A stretch of 64,000 nt of DNA, taken from the NCBI GenBank assembly GCA_013373595.1, contig JABXHO010000038.1:1-64000 (forward strand). The letters run 5' to 3'. This DNA comes from Flavobacteriales bacterium. GTDB lineage: Bacteria; Bacteroidota; Bacteroidia; Flavobacteriales_D; Crocinitomicaceae. The notes below the pieces were generated by a model. The model was given only the letters and a program-made list of their open reading frames with translations. It was not told the DNA's origin and did no database searches. Of this stretch, positions 8,523-15,927 are shown one piece after another; the first letter of the stretch is position 1; each line of letters opens with the position of its first letter. The position numbers were made by a program, and so were the translations under genes.

Positions 8523-9470
8523 ATGAAGAGAGTTTTACTTTTTGCATTTTCGGCTGTATTGGCTGGAAATGTTTCTGCCCAAGGGCAAATTGAAAATTCC
8601 GATTTGGAATTATGGGAATCGGTTTCAAGTGATTCCGAACCTGTGAACTGGAACAGTTTCTTGTCTGCGCAGGGCTCATTGACGTGGGCGGCAGCAAATC
8701 AAATTGAGCAATCCTCAGATGTGCACGCTGGATCACCAGGAACGTCGAGTGCGCGAATTTGGACGAGAAATGCTGGTTTCGGAGTGAAAGCGAATGGAAA
8801 CATGACGCTTGGTAGAATCAACATGGGGTCAACAACAGCGAGTGATCCTGCGAACCACAATATTTCGTTAACGGCAGATCCGAACTTTTCGGAGGCATTG
8901 ACAGATACACCAGATTCAATTGTGTTCTGGGTAAAATACAACGCTGCCAACAGTTCGAGTGAAGCAAGAATGAAGGCAACATTGCACGATGATTACGATT
9001 ACCGCGATCCAGAAGATGCGGCATCATCAGATCACGTAGTTGCAACTGCGGAATTAAACTACAGCCCAACAAACGGATGGGTGAGAATGTCGGTTCCTTT
9101 TAACTACACCGGACCAGCAACAGTAAATTCGTTTATTTTGGTAACGTTTGCGTCGAATGCAACTCCAGGTGGAGGAGATGTGGATGATGAAGTGTACATC
9201 GATGACATCGAGTTGATTTACAATGCAAACTCTACGCAGGAAATTACGCAGAACGAACTGTACGTATCGATGGATAACACATCAAATGTGATCAAGGTGT
9301 ACGCTCCAAACAAGTTGGATGGAGAATATGCTATTTACAATGCCGTTGGTCAAAAAGTTCAAACAGGAGCGTTGAGTTCATCAATTGATTTTGATGCAAA
9401 TCCTGGAATTTACTTTGTACACATCTCTACGGCGAAAGGAAGCCACAAATTCGAGATTTACAAGAAGTAA
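8523..9470 (+). CDS. Secreted protein with T9SS type A sorting domain
   Basis: The 315-aa product has a signal peptide (MKRVLLFAFSAVLAGNVSAQ), a central beta-rich, Asp/Ser/Asn-rich domain with the look of a carbohydrate-binding jelly roll (starting IENSDLELWESVSS and including DVDDEVYIDDIELIYNA), and a C-terminal T9SS type A domain of about 70 residues (VYAPNKLDGEYAIYNAVGQK ... GIYFVHIS ... FEIYKK). It should be exported across the outer membrane and released or attached through the T9SS. The ATG at 8523 is chosen for the signal peptide and the promoter. A strong terminator follows, with a TonB-dependent receptor gene 6 nt behind it. The central domain's ligand is unknown. Confidence 0.8.
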   Translation: MKRVLLFAFSAVLAGNVSAQGQIENSDLELWESVSSDSEPVNWNSFLSAQGSLTWAAANQIEQSSDVHAGSPGTSSARIWTRNAGFGVKANGNMTLGRINMGSTTASDPANHNISLTADPNFSEALTDTPDSIVFWVKYNAANSSSEARMKATLHDDYDYRDPEDAASSDHVVATAELNYSPTNGWVRMSVPFNYTGPATVNSFILVTFASNATPGGGDVDDEVYIDDIELIYNANSTQEITQNELYVSMDNTSNVIKVYAPNKLDGEYAIYNAVGQKVQTGALSSSIDFDANPGIYFVHISTAKGSHKFEIYKK

Positions 9471-9487
9471 AAGATTACTATTTTTAG

Positions 9488-9529
9488 AAGCTGATTCTGT
9501 TCCATTGTGAGCGAATCAGCTTTTTTTTT
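9488..9529 (+). terminator. Strong rho-independent terminator between T9SS gene and TonB receptor
   Basis: A perfect 10-bp inverted repeat (AAGCTGATTC at 9488-9497 and GAATCAGCTT at 9513-9522) with a 15-nt loop leads into a run of nine T (9521-9529). The start codon of the next gene is only 6 nt beyond, leaving no room for a separate promoter after it. Confidence 0.85.
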
Positions 9530-9535
9530 GTGCCT

Positions 9536-11941
9536 ATGAAGACAATCGTTTTGATATTCGTTAGTATCTGCTTGACATCTAATTTATGGAGTCAATCTGA
9601 AGGAACAATTAATGGGTTTGTTCGCGACGAAAAAGGAAATCCTATTATTGATGCTGCGGTTATCTACAAGAAAGATATCACACAAGGCGCACTTGCGGAT
9701 GAGAATGGCTTCTACGAAATGACGGTTCCTGCTGGCGAAGCAAAGTTGATTTGTCGTTATTCGGGTATGGTTCCTGATACGATTACTGTTGTCATTGTGG
9801 CTGGAGAAACGTTAACCAAAGACATCATTCTGAAACCGATCATTACAGATATCGAAGGGGTTGATGTGAAAGTAGGGAAGTTCGATAAACCGCTCGAAGA
9901 TCAAACAGTATCAATGGAAATTATCCGTCCTGAATTGATCGAGAATAAAAACACGCGAAGCATTGAGACCGCTTTGGATCAAACACCTGGGTTAAATATT
10001 TTGGATGGAGAGCCACAAATCCGTGGAGGAAGTGGATTCACCTTCGGTGTAGGTTCGAAAGTAGCAGTAATTGTGGATGATATGCCTATGCTGTCGGGAG
10101 ATGCAGGACGTCCTGAATGGGGATTTATTCCTGTAGAAAACATTCACCAAATTGAAGTGATTAAAGGAGCATCTTCCGTACTTTCTGGTAGTTCAGCATT
10201 GTCTGGAGCCGTTCACATTCGTACGAAGTACCCAGGATTAAAACCACTGACAAAAGTGAATGTGTACTCTGGTTTTTATTCGAAGCCAAGTATCGAAGGA
10301 GCAACTTGGTGGACGGGAACTCCACTTATTTCAGGAGCGAACTTTTTACATTCTCGACAAGTCGGAAATTTGGACGTGGTGTTAGGGGCTAATGTAAACT
10401 ATGATCACGGATATATTGGGCCACCCAAAACGGATAGCTTGGTGTACGAAGACACGATTTCGTCATTCAATGAACAACAAATGGCTTCGAAACGAGCGCG
10501 TTTCAATTTCAATCTGCGTTACCGATCAAAGAAACTCAAAGGATTGAACTACGGGATTAATGGGAATGTTATGTTGGCCCAATCGAATTTGGCATTTGCA
10601 TGGCTCAACGATTCATCAGGATTGTACCAAGCATATCCTGGAGCAGTCTTTTTACAAGATCAATTCATCTTCAATATTGATCCATTTTTGAACTTCCTAA
10701 CCGATACCGATGGCAAGCATCATTTCCGCATGCGTGTGCTCCATGCAGACAATGAAATGACGGCCAATCAATCGAATCGCTCTACAACGATTTATGGAGA
10801 TTACATGTTCAAGCGCTCGTACGCAAGTCTCAAAGGATTTGATTTCATCGGAGGACTGACTAGCACTTACACCAGTTCTTACGCCAATCTATATGCTGGA
10901 GGAGGAAGTCCATACAATGACATCCTGAATGTTTCGGCGTATTCTCAAATTGAAAAGAAATTCCAAAAGATTTTGAACCTGTCACTCGGTGGAAGAATGG
11001 AGTATTTTCAATTGAACGATACGATAACAGCCATCAAGCCCGTTTTTAGAGCAGGAACAAGTTTAAAATTGTATCAAGCGACTTTCTTGCGCGCTTCGTA
11101 TGGGCAAGGTTACCGTTTCCCGACCATTACCGAACGCTACATTCGAACAGGAGTGGGGAATTTTGGTGTATTTCCAAACCCAAATATTCTACCCGAAAGT
11201 AGTTGGAACGCCGAGGTGGGGATTAAGCAAGGAATCAAGTTTGGGAACATCATGGGGTATTTCGACATTGCTGGATTCTGGCAAGAGTACGAAAATACCA
11301 TCGAGTATTTGTTCGGTTTTTGGGGAGATCCCGCAGTTGACCCCAATCAATTATTCGGATTTAAGTTCGTAAACACAGGGAACTCACGCGTGCTCGGTTT
11401 GGATGTTTCGTTTTCGGGAAAAGCGAAGATTGGAAAAAGCATTGACTTGACCTTTATGACTGGGTACAACTACATTGTTCCGAAAACATTGAATCCTGAT
11501 TACGTCTATGCCATCGACGAGTTGGATCGACCTTACAGTTACAACTCAACTTCGCTGGATTCTACTTCGCAAATTCTAAAATACCGCTTCTTGCACAACG
11601 TAAAAGGAGATTTTGAAATCACCGTGAAAAAGAAGTTCTCAATTGGATTCAGCGTGAAATACTTCAGTAAAATTGTCAACATGGACGGTGTGATTGAAGA
11701 GTTTGAAATCGCGACAGTTGGACCTTATATCCAAAACATCCGCTATATGGATTACTTCGCGGAACATCGCTTTGGAAACTGGATTTTTGATGCGCGTGTG
11801 TCCTACAAGATCAATGAAAAACACAAAATTGCTGTGATCAGTGCGAATCTCACGAATCGATCATATTCGTTGCGTCCGCTTAAAATTGAAGCGCCTCGAA
11901 CGGTAATGCTTCAGTATACGTATAAATTGGATCGGAATTAG
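9536..11941 (+). CDS. TonB-dependent outer membrane receptor
   Basis: Ligand-gated outer-membrane beta-barrel of 801 aa. Signal peptide MKTIVLIFVSICLTSNLWSQ, then a carboxypeptidase-D regulatory-like domain (about residues 25-110, GFVRDEKGNPIIDAAVIYKK), the plug (about 115-240; LDQTPGLNILDGEPQIRGGSG region and VEVIKGASSVLSGSSALSGAV-type signature) and the barrel, ending in the aromatic terminus MLQYTYKLDRN. The ATG at 9536 is used; a GTG two codons earlier overlaps the terminator's T-run. The cargo cannot be told from sequence; the preceding T9SS gene may be functionally linked. Confidence 0.88.
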   Translation: MKTIVLIFVSICLTSNLWSQSEGTINGFVRDEKGNPIIDAAVIYKKDITQGALADENGFYEMTVPAGEAKLICRYSGMVPDTITVVIVAGETLTKDIILKPIITDIEGVDVKVGKFDKPLEDQTVSMEIIRPELIENKNTRSIETALDQTPGLNILDGEPQIRGGSGFTFGVGSKVAVIVDDMPMLSGDAGRPEWGFIPVENIHQIEVIKGASSVLSGSSALSGAVHIRTKYPGLKPLTKVNVYSGFYSKPSIEGATWWTGTPLISGANFLHSRQVGNLDVVLGANVNYDHGYIGPPKTDSLVYEDTISSFNEQQMASKRARFNFNLRYRSKKLKGLNYGINGNVMLAQSNLAFAWLNDSSGLYQAYPGAVFLQDQFIFNIDPFLNFLTDTDGKHHFRMRVLHADNEMTANQSNRSTTIYGDYMFKRSYASLKGFDFIGGLTSTYTSSYANLYAGGGSPYNDILNVSAYSQIEKKFQKILNLSLGGRMEYFQLNDTITAIKPVFRAGTSLKLYQATFLRASYGQGYRFPTITERYIRTGVGNFGVFPNPNILPESSWNAEVGIKQGIKFGNIMGYFDIAGFWQEYENTIEYLFGFWGDPAVDPNQLFGFKFVNTGNSRVLGLDVSFSGKAKIGKSIDLTFMTGYNYIVPKTLNPDYVYAIDELDRPYSYNSTSLDSTSQILKYRFLHNVKGDFEITVKKKFSIGFSVKYFSKIVNMDGVIEEFEIATVGPYIQNIRYMDYFAEHRFGNWIFDARVSYKINEKHKIAVISANLTNRSYSLRPLKIEAPRTVMLQYTYKLDRN

Positions 11942-11968
11942 CGCATTACACATTATTATTTACTTTTG
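11938..11968 (+). promoter_or_regulatory. Predicted promoter of the decayed T9SS gene
   Basis: TTAG (11938-11941), 19 nt spacer, then TACTTTTG (11961-11968), a full -7 match. Predicted start of transcription is about 20 nt before the ATG at 11993. The same TTAG variant occurs at the riboswitch promoter. Confidence 0.5.
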
Positions 11969-11992
11969 ATAAAATTTTCAAATCACCTTGGT

Positions 11993-12191
11993 ATGAAAAA
12001 ACTTGCTTTTGGCGGAACTTTTTTCTTTTGTTTTTCATGAAAATATATCAATTAGCATCGTTGATCGTTTTGGAAATACAATACGCAGTAGTAGAGGAGA
12101 AACGAGTATCGATGTTTCAGATTTAGAGCAAGGGATGTATTTGATTATAGTTTGTGATTCGACGGAAATGATAGTTGAGAAAGTGGTATAA
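11993..12191 (+). pseudogene. Remnant of a T9SS-exported protein (signal start plus sorting domain, frameshifted)
   Basis: An ATG at 11993 opens a signal-peptide-like start (MKKLAFGGTFFFCFS) that stops after 15 codons. The +1 frame from about 12003 is open to 12191 and encodes a typical T9SS type A tail: SISIVDRFGNTIRSS, then ETSIDVSDLEQGMYLIIV and the final MIVEKVV. Removing one A from the A6 run after the ATG would join the two into one ORF of about 65 residues with start, hydrophobic stretch and sorting domain but no cargo domain. I read this as a gene that lost its middle by deletion and then frameshifted. A slippage-decoded mini-protein is possible but less likely. Confidence 0.6.
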
Positions 12192-12236
12192 GAATAATGT
12201 TGACCATTTATTCGTTTATTAGCCCCCCTGTTATCT

Positions 12237-13673
12237 ATGTTGTTTAATTCACTGGACTTCGCGTTTTTTTTACCTATTGTTTTTGTACTCTATTGGTTTG
12301 TCACGAACAAGAACTTGGCTATTCAAAATGCACTCGTAGTAGTTGCTAGTTATGTATTCTACGGTTGGTGGGATTGGAAATTTCTTGGGCTCATCATATT
12401 AAGCACACTAATCGACTATACGGTTGGAACTCTTTTAGACGGTACAGATAAAAAAGGTACGCGTAAAACGCTTCTTGCGATTAGTATTGTCGCCAACCTC
12501 GGCTTTCTAGGCTTTTTTAAGTACTACAATTTCTTCGTGGATAGTTTTATCGAGGCATTCTCTTTATTTGGAGTAGAGTTGAGTGCAGGAACCCTCAATA
12601 TTATACTGCCAGTTGGAATTAGCTTTTATACCTTTCAAACGATGAGTTACTCGATTGATGTGTATCGTGGAAACCTCAAAGCAACGAGAGACCTTACGGC
12701 ATTTGCTGCTTTCGTGAGCTTTTTCCCTCAGCTCGTAGCAGGTCCAATTGAACGCGCGACCCACTTGCTTCCGCAATTTACTAGAAAACGCTCATTCGAT
12801 GCTGTGAAAGCAGTGGATGGATTAAAACAAATTCTCTGGGGACTCTTTAAGAAAATGGTGGTTGCTGATACCTGCGCTCATCAAGCAAATTTGGCATTCA
12901 ATAGTATTGATGACTACTCTGGAAGTGGCTTGTTGGTAGGCGCCATCTATTTTGCCTTCCAGATTTACGGAGATTTTTCGGGATACTCGGATATCGCAAT
13001 TGGAACGGCGCGTCTTTTCGGCTTCGATCTGAAGCAGAATTTTGCATTTCCTTATTTCTCGAGAGATATCGCTGAGTTCTGGCGACGTTGGCACATTTCA
13101 CTCTCAACTTGGTTTCGGGATTATCTCTATATTCCTCTCGGTGGAAGCAGGGAAGGGACCTATAAAAAGATTCGTAACACCTTTATTATTTTCCTAGTGA
13201 GTGGTTTTTGGCACGGGGCAAATTGGACCTTCATTGTTTGGGGCGCGCTGCATGCATTATATTTTCTTCCACTTTTGCTCACAAATAGAAATAGACGAAA
13301 CATGACAATAGTTGCAGAAGGACGCGTTTTTCCAACGTTTTCGAACTTTATCAAGATTGCAATTACATTTTTATTGGTTGTTTTAGCGTGGGTGTTTTTC
13401 AGAGCAGAAAATGTAGGAGTGGCGTTTCATTATATCGGAGAGATGTTCTCATCCAGTTTGCTTTCGATTCCTGAAAACGGCTATGCGGATAAACTTATTC
13501 TGGTCGTAATTTTACTGACATTTGAATGGTTCGGAAGAAAGAACCAATATGCGATTGCTACGTTGGGAGCAAAATGGCCGCGACTACTGCGATGGTTGTT
13601 TTATTATTTATTGATTGTTTCTATTTTTCTGTTTGCAGGAGAGGAGCAAGAATTCATTTACTTTCAATTTTAG
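12237..13673 (+). CDS. MBOAT-family O-acyltransferase (AlgI-like)
   Basis: Polytopic membrane O-acyltransferase of 478 aa that would move acetyl or other acyl groups onto an extracytoplasmic polysaccharide or other acceptor. Family features are the N-terminal MLFNSLDFAFFLPIVFVLYW, the segment FPQLVAGPIERATHLLPQF, FRDYLYIPLGGSREGTYKK, and the catalytic-His region SGFWHGANWTFIVWGALHAL (about residues 320-340). About ten hydrophobic helices are visible. An SGNH-like partner starts 5 nt after its stop, the usual two-gene layout for O-acetylation modules. Confidence 0.9.
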   Translation: MLFNSLDFAFFLPIVFVLYWFVTNKNLAIQNALVVVASYVFYGWWDWKFLGLIILSTLIDYTVGTLLDGTDKKGTRKTLLAISIVANLGFLGFFKYYNFFVDSFIEAFSLFGVELSAGTLNIILPVGISFYTFQTMSYSIDVYRGNLKATRDLTAFAAFVSFFPQLVAGPIERATHLLPQFTRKRSFDAVKAVDGLKQILWGLFKKMVVADTCAHQANLAFNSIDDYSGSGLLVGAIYFAFQIYGDFSGYSDIAIGTARLFGFDLKQNFAFPYFSRDIAEFWRRWHISLSTWFRDYLYIPLGGSREGTYKKIRNTFIIFLVSGFWHGANWTFIVWGALHALYFLPLLLTNRNRRNMTIVAEGRVFPTFSNFIKIAITFLLVVLAWVFFRAENVGVAFHYIGEMFSSSLLSIPENGYADKLILVVILLTFEWFGRKNQYAIATLGAKWPRLLRWLFYYLLIVSIFLFAGEEQEFIYFQF

Positions 13674-13678
13674 TCAAG

Positions 13679-14572
13679 ATGAAAAAGTTTCTACTTCGTG
13701 TTGTTATCTTTTCTACGTTAACCTTAATTATTTCATTTGGACTTATTGCATTACTGAACTCGCTTGTTCAAAAAGATGGATTTTACCACGTGAATGAGGA
13801 TATCAGTTCCATTGTTGTAGGAGATTCTCACCCCGAGTGTGCATTTAATGATAGCCTGATTGATTCCATGAAGAATTTTGCACAATCTGGAGAGTCATAT
13901 TTCTATACCTACGTAAAATTGAAAAGAATTCTTGAACATAATTCACATATCGATCGGGTGTTCGTTGAGTTTAACAATGGTCAGATGATCAAAAACATGG
14001 ATTCAAGTATTTGGGATGATAAACATGTTTCATCAAAATTCCCGAAGTATGGTTTTGCGATGGAATACAAGGAACTTTATCTTTTGGGAAGTCATAATTT
14101 ATCAGCACTGATCAACGCTCAATCCATATCAGTTCTATGGAATGTTGATTTGCTTCAGAAGGAAAACAGAACAATGTACATGTTGGATTGGGGAGGGTAC
14201 AAACGATTAACCAATGATGGAGAGGAACTGATTGATTCAGCGGCATCTATACTAAAATCGGACTCGATGGTCGTTGAACATTCAACTGTAAACCTCGAAT
14301 ACCTACTGAAATTGGTGAAGCTGTGCAAGGAGAAAAAGGTTGAAGTAGTCTTTGTCAGGTCTCCCGTGCATCAAAAGTATTATGGAAGAAAGAATGAAGT
14401 AACTTTTCGATATATCCAGAAAAAGTACTTTAGCGAAATTCCATTTTTAGACTATCAAGACATGAAGCTTGAAGATAAAGACTTTGCAGATTTACACCAT
14501 CTCAATTATATGGGAGCTAAGAAGTTTTCTATATATTTCAATAATGAACTCAAACAATCACAGCTGAAATAA
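13679..14572 (+). CDS. SGNH-hydrolase-like partner of the O-acyltransferase
   Basis: The 297-aa product has one N-terminal membrane anchor (about residues 5-27) and a periplasmic domain. A SGNH block I-like motif IVVGDSHPECAF (candidate catalytic Ser at about residue 44) and a C-terminal ADLHHLNYMGAKKFS segment (Asp-x-x-His) form a plausible catalytic set, as in DltD/AlgX/AlgJ-type partners of MBOAT proteins. The start at 13679 (MKKFLLRVVIF) follows the MBOAT stop by 5 nt; a longer in-frame extension lies inside the MBOAT gene. Specific substrate unknown. Confidence 0.75.
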   Translation: MKKFLLRVVIFSTLTLIISFGLIALLNSLVQKDGFYHVNEDISSIVVGDSHPECAFNDSLIDSMKNFAQSGESYFYTYVKLKRILEHNSHIDRVFVEFNNGQMIKNMDSSIWDDKHVSSKFPKYGFAMEYKELYLLGSHNLSALINAQSISVLWNVDLLQKENRTMYMLDWGGYKRLTNDGEELIDSAASILKSDSMVVEHSTVNLEYLLKLVKLCKEKKVEVVFVRSPVHQKYYGRKNEVTFRYIQKKYFSEIPFLDYQDMKLEDKDFADLHHLNYMGAKKFSIYFNNELKQSQLK

Positions 14573-14600
14573 GAAGGATTGCATCTATTCTGATAAGGAA

Positions 14601-14632
14601 TTAGTACTATTCCAAAACTCCTCGTATCTTTG
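14601..14632 (+). promoter_or_regulatory. Predicted promoter of the B12 operon
   Basis: TTAG (14601-14604), 20 nt spacer, then TATCTTTG (14625-14632), a full match to TAnnTTTG. Transcription would start near 14636, two bases before the P1 strand of the cobalamin aptamer, so the RNA begins almost exactly with the riboswitch. Confidence 0.65.
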
Positions 14633-14637
14633 CCCCA

Positions 14638-14800
14638 ACTTCAGGTGCCATCTTTGATGGATTAAAAAGGAATCTGGTGAGAATCCAGAACTGTATCTGC
14701 AGCTGTAAGCGTTTTACGCTGAAATATCAACGTCACTGTTCGTGATCAACGAATGGGAAGGCAATTTCAGTATGGCGCGAGTCAGAATACTTGCCGAAGT
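14638..14800 (+). ncRNA. Cobalamin (B12) riboswitch aptamer
   Basis: All conserved blocks of the cobalamin aptamer can be read in order: AGGTGCC (14643-14649), AAAAAGGAATCTGGTGAGA followed by ATCCAGAACTGT (about 14664-14693), TGCAGCTGTAAGC (14698-14710), and the B12-box-like GTCAGAATACTTGCC (14781-14795). P1 closes with ACTTC (14638-14642) against GAAGT (14796-14800). The downstream gene start is 118 nt past the aptamer. Known biology: B12 binding represses import genes by blocking translation or ending transcription; which one applies here is not clear from the sequence. Confidence 0.93.
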
Positions 14801-14917
14801 AAATAGTATTGAAGACTTCAGATTAAAGTCCGAGATTGGTGTCCACACATTGTGTGCGTCTTTTCGATTTTCAACTGATCTTCTTCATTTAATTTTTTAA
14901 CCCTTAACAGGAAAGTT
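14801..14917 (+). promoter_or_regulatory. Riboswitch expression platform / 5' leader
   Basis: Non-coding leader between the aptamer and the DUF4465 gene. It repeats the P1 5' strand as ACTTCAG (14815-14821, identical to 14638-14644), has a short hairpin GACTT/AAGTC (from 14814 region) and a CACAC-ATT-GTGTG hairpin (about 14844-14856). No intrinsic terminator with a T-run is seen, so control of translation seems more likely than termination. The start codon region reads AACAGGAAAGTTATG. Confidence 0.5.
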
Positions 14918-15895
14918 ATGAAGAAAATCTACACTTTGGTAGCAGCGTTTGCAGTCGCTGGAACAATTACTGCTCAAACCACAATTGATTTTGAAAACCA
15001 TCCATTAGCCGGAGCGGAAACGCACGATAACGGAAACGATGGAGTGGGAGCGTTTGATTTTGGAGGGACAACCTTCGATTACAATTACAACGCTGCTGGA
15101 AGTTATTTCAGTGGATTTGCGATTTCAAATCACACGGATGTGACAACAGCTGGATTCACGAATCAGTACAGTGCATATCCAGGAAGCGGAGCGGATGCAT
15201 CTTCCAATTTTGCCATCTTCTACGATTTCTACAACGGTGGAATCAATACAAATGATGCCGCGGTAAGAATTGACAGTTTTGAGTTAACAAATACAACCTA
15301 TGCCTATCTTTCGATGAGAGACGGTGATGGATACGGAAAGCAGTTTGGTTCGATTTACGATGCGGATGGATTGGAAGACGGAACGAACGGAGAAGATTTC
15401 TTCATGGTAACCATTTATGCTGAAAACTTTGACCAGACGGAAATTGATTCAGTTGAATTTTACTTGGCAGATTACCGTTTCACGGATAACACAATGGATT
15501 ACATTGTAGATGATTGGAACACGATCGACCTTACAGGATTCGGATTTGACGTTTCAACCATTCGGTTTGCCTTTGCTTCGTCCGATGTGAACTCGTGGGG
15601 AATCAAAACACCAGCGTACATTGCAATAGACAACGTTTCGACGCAATCCGTAAGTGGAGTGAAAACGCTGTTGGCAGACAATTTCTCAATGTATCCAAAC
15701 CCAGCTGTTGACGTGGTGAACGTAACTGGTGGAAATGGAACAATTGAAGTACGTAACGCTATGGGACAGTTGATCTCGACAAGCGCGCACAACACAAACA
15801 GTCAAATTGACGTTAGCAAATTTCAAAGTGGTGTTTATTTCATCACCTTAAAAGATGACAACGGTGTTCGGACGCAACAATTTGTGAAACAATAA
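14918..15895 (+). CDS. DUF4465 protein with T9SS type A tail (BtuH-like B12 surface binder)
   Basis: The 325-aa product has signal peptide MKKIYTLVAAFAVAGTITAQ, a DUF4465 domain (about residues 25-245; marker segments FSGFAISNHTDVTTAGF, NQYSAYPGSG, SFELTNTTYAYLSM, VEFYLADYRF and NSWGIKTPAYIAIDNV), and a T9SS type A sorting domain (about 255-325, NFSMYPNPAVDVVNVTGGNG ... SGVYFITLK ... FVKQ). In Bacteroides the B12-binding surface protein BtuH is, to my knowledge, of the DUF4465 type but lipid anchored. First gene after the cobalamin riboswitch, so a role in capturing cobalamin at the surface is a strong inference. A terminator-like hairpin follows its stop. Confidence 0.85.
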   Translation: MKKIYTLVAAFAVAGTITAQTTIDFENHPLAGAETHDNGNDGVGAFDFGGTTFDYNYNAAGSYFSGFAISNHTDVTTAGFTNQYSAYPGSGADASSNFAIFYDFYNGGINTNDAAVRIDSFELTNTTYAYLSMRDGDGYGKQFGSIYDADGLEDGTNGEDFFMVTIYAENFDQTEIDSVEFYLADYRFTDNTMDYIVDDWNTIDLTGFGFDVSTIRFAFASSDVNSWGIKTPAYIAIDNVSTQSVSGVKTLLADNFSMYPNPAVDVVNVTGGNGTIEVRNAMGQLISTSAHNTNSQIDVSKFQSGVYFITLKDDNGVRTQQFVKQ

Positions 15896-15902
15896 TGAAA
15901 TC

Positions 15903-15927
15903 GGGGATGTTATTGCATCCCCTTTTT
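15903..15927 (+). terminator. Terminator-like hairpin abutting the BtuB-like start codon
   Basis: Perfect 7-bp stem GGGGATG (15903-15909) and CATCCCC (15916-15922), 6-nt loop, then T5 (15923-15927). The next bases are the ATG at 15928. It lies 8 nt after the DUF4465 stop. It probably lowers expression of the receptor relative to the DUF4465 protein by partial termination. Confidence 0.75.

Noticed and set aside
11995-12002. A6 run considered as programmed -1/+1 slippage site
   Set aside because: It gives only a 65-residue product lacking cargo; decay is the simpler reading, though slippage is kept as an alternative in the finding.
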